This document shows positions 61,501 through 64,000 of a stretch of 64,000 nt of DNA, piece by piece. Source of the stretch: Norana najaformis (taxonomy: Eukaryota; Annelida; Clitellata; Crassiclitellata; Hormogastridae). The number at the start of each line of letters is the position of its first letter. Position 1 is the first letter of the stretch. The position numbers and the translations under genes were made by a program. The DNA is taken from NCBI GenBank assembly GCA_964023275.1, contig OZ029929.1, positions 5,043,381 to 5,107,380 on the forward strand, given 5' to 3'. The notes beneath the pieces were generated by a model. That model made no database searches. It was not told the DNA's origin and saw nothing but the letters and a program-made list of their open reading frames with translations.

Positions 61501-63666
61501 TGCCTCTGCTTTTGCTTTCTAAGCCACAATTATCATATTTCTTGGTTTCTTTCAGGCCAAGCGATTTCTTGTGCTAAAGGTAGATAAAGTAATCAAGCAT
61601 TGGTTACATGCTGGTATCAACGAGATGCTTAAGCTGATGGAAAAACAGAACTTCCTTGTAAAAGCTGGATGTCATTTCCTGACGTGGTGCATGGTTTGAC
61701 AGTTAACTGGCTGTTTAACTTTGGCCACTAGAATTGGAATCCTAATTTCACTTGCTATACGACTAATTGAATTTCGAAATTGCTAAATTTCAAGCAAGCC
61801 CATATGCTTGCGTGAAATTTAGCAATTTCGAGTTGAATACTACACCAGATTCAGATGTGCTGACATTGTGCACGTTATAAGTGCTATAATAAATAAATAT
61901 CTGTTCCACTTTCAAATTTTCCATAAAATAAATTATATAGTTCTAGTATACACTTCATGGGAGATCCGGAAGTGAGGGTGAGCCACACATTTGAGGACAA
62001 ATGTTGACAAAGATGCTGTGTGAGTGAGCACTTACCTTTTCTTACCATTCCTTATATCCGGAAATGGAGAAAGTGAGTTTGCTAACAGTTCATAATTGCA
62101 ACCGCATCTTGAACGACTTTATGTATTTTCTTATCTTGGACATTTATATTTGTTGTGTTAAACTAGTAATATTTTCTTTCAGTTAAAACGTTCTGACGTT
62201 GTAAAGAAGATGTGGGCTATCGTAAAAGAACGCAATCTCTATGTACGTACTGGCATTCTATGCTTTCCTTGTTGAATATTATCTTTTGTTATTTCCACAG
62301 ATCTCATATGTTGTGTTTGTTTTTGTCAGTAGTAGGATTGACTACTGTATTGGCCTCTATGTGAGCCTTGTTTTGGGACACGTTGGGCATCTTGAATGTG
62401 TACTGCATTCAGCTGCTCGGGTTTTTGGTGGCATTTCGAAATTTGGCCTGTCCTGTTTCACGGGGGATGGGCTGGAAGGGCCTTAAAGTAGGTGTCTTTG
62501 AGAGGTGCTTTATGCTCTGAATGAATGAACAGATGTTATGTTGAAGTGTTCAGCTTTAAGTTTAAAGTAATCCTAGGCCAGAAATCTCCTTAGTTCTGCT
62601 GTAATAGTTCATTTGTTATGTGCGAGATTTTAGTATTTAACATTCTAGAAACTTCTACAGCACCACTGTTATCAGTCGTTTTTCTCTTGTGTGCTTTTCC
62701 CAGTCCTTTCAGGGCAAGTCTGACTGCCTTACTCATAAACTTAATTTCTGCTAGATTTAGTTACTAATTAAATTTTGAACATTGACTGATTGAAGGATCC
62801 TCGTGACAAGCGGTATATGATCTGTGATCCAGAAATGCAAAGTGTATTTGGTAGGTATCTTTAAAGGTAAATTTAGTAACAGTACTAAGTAACTAAATAG
62901 TTTTAGATATATTTTTACAACTTTTACCCTACAGTTTACTAAACTGAAGATGAAAATGATCTTCATGAATGAAAAATAATCTAGTGGTTGAACTAAAGTT
63001 TCGAGAAACCTGAACCTGTTTCAGATTTACGTGTACTAGGGATTCCTATACTTCTGTTTTCATTGCTAAGCAATCGTTTCGTTTACGCTGTATATTGCTG
63101 CTATTTTTGTTTTTTGCTGTTATTTATTTCTTTTAATGGGAAATAAGTGCCTCCCTCTAAGATATGGAAGATATTCCTGTTGAAATGTACTTTATTTTAA
63201 ATTGTGCTACCTCATCGTACTGGCGTGTTGGTTGTGAACTCTCTGGTGGTACAGGCTGCCCCTGAGAGGATAACTTTGTAGCAACATTTAAGGCACAGTT
63301 AATGCAAAATTTCTTAGCTCTAAAGACTAGAGAGCAATGTGTAAATATAAGAAAATGAACAGTTATGGTTGTGTGTTCATGATCTCAATCTGTCAGGTTT
63401 CCACACTTCTAATACTTGCATTTTATTTAGACTCTTATATTTAATGTTTCTTTTCTGTTTTTTTGTTTGTACTGTAATTGCTTGTTTGTTATGTCTATTT
63501 CTATATTAGTCTCCAGGGGTGGCTTGGTTGTTTTCCATTGCATTTTGGTGTGTCAAGTTTCACTGGCATTTACACGTTTGTAACTTCAGGTTGCAAGAAA
63601 GTGCAGATATTTGGAATGATGAAGTACTTGAAGCATCACATTACCAGCCCAGATGATGTTGCCTAG
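55544..63666 (+). CDS. DEK_C and SWIB/MDM2 domain chromatin protein, complete, 11 exons, 270 residues
   Basis: Exons: 55544-55589, 55898-55988, 57268-57445, 58706-58753, 59202-59255, 60530-60610, 60912-60972, 61414-61475, 62183-62242, 62796-62850 and 63590-63666 (stop TAG). All junctions are GT-AG and in phase. The start is ATGGCGG with A at -3. Residues about 8-62 form a DEK_C domain (EILKDADLTTLSSKKIRKQL, then YGIDLTDRKAAIDKM). Residues 63-186 are Ser/acidic then Lys-rich. Residues about 189-268 form a SWIB domain (YLSPQLAAIMGESR, RSDVVKKMWAIVKERNLY, DPRDKRYMICDPEMQSVFG, IFGMMKYLKHHI). This layout is that of yeast UAF30/Tri1-like and animal SWIB proteins, which act in the nucleus; SWIB is a small protein-interaction fold of remodelling complexes and Pol I factors. 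The exact role here is unknown. Confidence 0.92.
55898..57445 (+). CDS. DEK_C domain exons of the SWIB gene (exons 2 and 3)
   Basis: Exon 2 follows GCGGTTTCAG and ends GACAG|GTAAGC; exon 3 follows TTGTTTTAACAG and ends GATGAT|GTAAGC. The junction rebuilds Arg in DLTDRKAAID. DEK_C domains are about 55 residues and help dimerisation and DNA or nucleosome binding. Exon 3 ends in a run of Asp codons followed by the donor. The intron between them (55989-57267) holds a LINE family 2 fragment. Confidence 0.88.
56670..57135 (+). mobile_element. LINE family 2, 3' end in an intron of the SWIB gene
   Basis: The plus strand ends with GCGACTTGGCTTTGGTGCATC and TGTGCATAAGACACGGGCGCATTA, the sense form of the tail seen antisense at 12.1 and 14.4 kb. 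Upstream, the degraded reading LILTLGHFRLLDLNFGTPSL corresponds to the RAFSVAGPKLWNSLP motif. Confidence 0.65.
57150..57215. repeat. (ATT)n microsatellite
   Basis: ATTATTATTATTGTT units just upstream of exon 3. Confidence 0.8.
58145..58385 (+). mobile_element. LINE family 1 tail in an intron of the SWIB gene
   Basis: The plus strand reads RSYPDSSSSPYLPCR (compare KSYPDSSSSSYLSS at the 54-kb copy), then TGCATAAGCTGGCTCCCATG and GACGCTGTAGAAATCTCGAG. Confidence 0.75.
59364..59905 (-). mobile_element. LINE reverse-transcriptase palm fragment in an intron of the SWIB gene
   Basis: The minus strand reads FMAAVDIRKAFDSVVQKLL, then after a stop SGVRHDSVLSPSLFNAFIN and SNNWLQDMLDLCKHTLSE: motifs A (VDIRKAFDSV) and B (GVRQGSVLSPLLFNxYIN) of a non-LTR polymerase and the region after the YADD motif. 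The YADD itself has been replaced (SFAVCFMLQL), so it is inactive. Confidence 0.8.
60530..60972 (+). CDS. Linker exons 6 and 7 of the SWIB gene, with two phase-consistent splice choices
   Basis: Exon 6 (LDDEDIARQLQEEEHKAVRK) can end at CCCG|GTTGGT (60610, phase 0) or at TAGAG|GTGCTG (60596, phase 1). Exon 7 can begin at 60912 after CTGGAAG (phase 0) or at 60919 after GGCTTCAG (phase 1). Either matched pair keeps frame and differs only in a few residues (GAARPAS present or absent). The second pair has the better acceptor. I used the first in the 270-residue count. Confidence 0.7.
61020..61400. repeat. GGAT/TGGT-type degenerate array in an intron
   Basis: GGATGGATGG at 61074-61091 and degenerate TGGATGGTTGG to about 61380, on the purine-rich strand, between exons 7 and 8. 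Opposite-strand open frames (His/Pro/Ser) are repeat translations. Confidence 0.8.
61414..63666 (+). CDS. SWIB/MDM2 domain exons of the SWIB gene (exons 8-11)
   Basis: Acceptors CTTTCAG, TTTCTTTCAG, TGATTGAAG (weak) and TAACTTCAG; donors CGG|GTAGGA, TAT|GTACGT, TTTG|GTAGGT. The assembled domain has the family pattern LSPxLAxxxG, SDVVKKMWxxIK, LxDPxxKRxIxCDxxxxxxFG and MxKxLxxHI. The protein ends soon after the domain (SPDDVA), as usual for this family. Confidence 0.9.
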
Positions 63667-63953
63667 GACGGAAAACAGGTGGGCTGAAGCCAGTCATCTT
63701 TTTGCTGACTGCTGTTACTTGTATTTTGCGTTTCAGTTTTGCTGCTGTGTGCAGTTTACAGGAACAGTTGTCCTGTTTACGGATAGCTATAGATAGTATC
63801 CTTGTCTATTCGTTCGTCAAAAGACATCCAGCTCCATGCCACTGCTGTTGATAGAGGCATGTGCTAAACTGATGCCATGTTTAAAATAATGCTTTAATTA
63901 AAGTTGACAGAAAAAGGATTGGCAGAAAGAGAAATACTGTCACATTTAACTTG

Positions 63954-63959
63954 AATAAA
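63954..63959 (+). terminator. Polyadenylation signal AATAAA of the SWIB gene
   Basis: AATAAA 288 bases after the TAG stop, the first canonical signal downstream, in AT-rich sequence. Gives a 3' UTR of about 0.3 kb. Confidence 0.7.
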
Positions 63960-64000
63960 GAATTATCACGTCAAATCTGAATAGAGAATTCACAGAAAAT

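Overview
This is animal nuclear DNA. Coding sequence is split into short exons with GT-AG introns, there is no operon structure, and intron and intergenic DNA is full of microsatellites, non-LTR retrotransposon 3' ends, tRNA-derived SINEs and DNA-transposon relics. Several unrelated CR1/L2/RTE-like LINE remnants, a TTAA piggyBac relic, a Tc1 relic and compact introns suggest a marine invertebrate. The sequence does not let me choose a phylum.

I can support three protein-coding genes, each joined across introns by matching splice sites and reading phase. (1) On the minus strand, about 6.35 kb down to 1.45 kb and running off the left edge, is the N-terminal part of an NSD-family histone H3K36 methyltransferase: a Lys/Glu/Asp-rich region followed by a PWWP domain split over two exons. 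The PHD and SET exons lie outside the window. (2) On the minus strand, 31.4 to 22.2 kb, three exons join into a protein of about 956 residues. It is rich in low complexity and probably nuclear, and I cannot name it. (3) On the plus strand, 55.5 to 63.7 kb, is a complete 11-exon gene for a 270-residue DEK_C plus SWIB/MDM2-domain chromatin protein, with a polyadenylation signal at 63954. All three encode apparent chromatin or nuclear factors, but they are separate transcription units and nothing shows a joint pathway.

Between and inside these genes: 0-1.4 kb is NSD intron; 2.19-3.22 kb is an internally deleted piggyBac element inside an NSD intron; 6.4-22.1 kb is intergenic with a 0.7-kb CATC-type array, LINE fragments (9.0-9.8, 12.1-12.9, 14.4-15.2 kb), SINEs and GAT, CA and CATA arrays; 24.0-28.4 kb is intron of gene 2 with an RTE-like remnant and a CpG-richer block near 26 kb; 31.6-55.4 kb is a gene-free interval with LINE, SINE and MITE copies, a dead Tc1 element (46.3-47.45 kb), a long inverted repeat (49.9-51.24 kb) and several CpG-richer non-coding blocks. 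Introns of gene 3 hold LINE tails, a LINE reverse-transcriptase fragment and a GGAT-type array.

I did not find a convincing undescribed biological system. The observations most worth checking are the exon chain of gene 2, a possible 24-nt in-frame cassette exon inside the SWIB domain, the piggyBac relic with its internal hairpin, and the CpG-rich non-coding blocks that may be regulatory elements.
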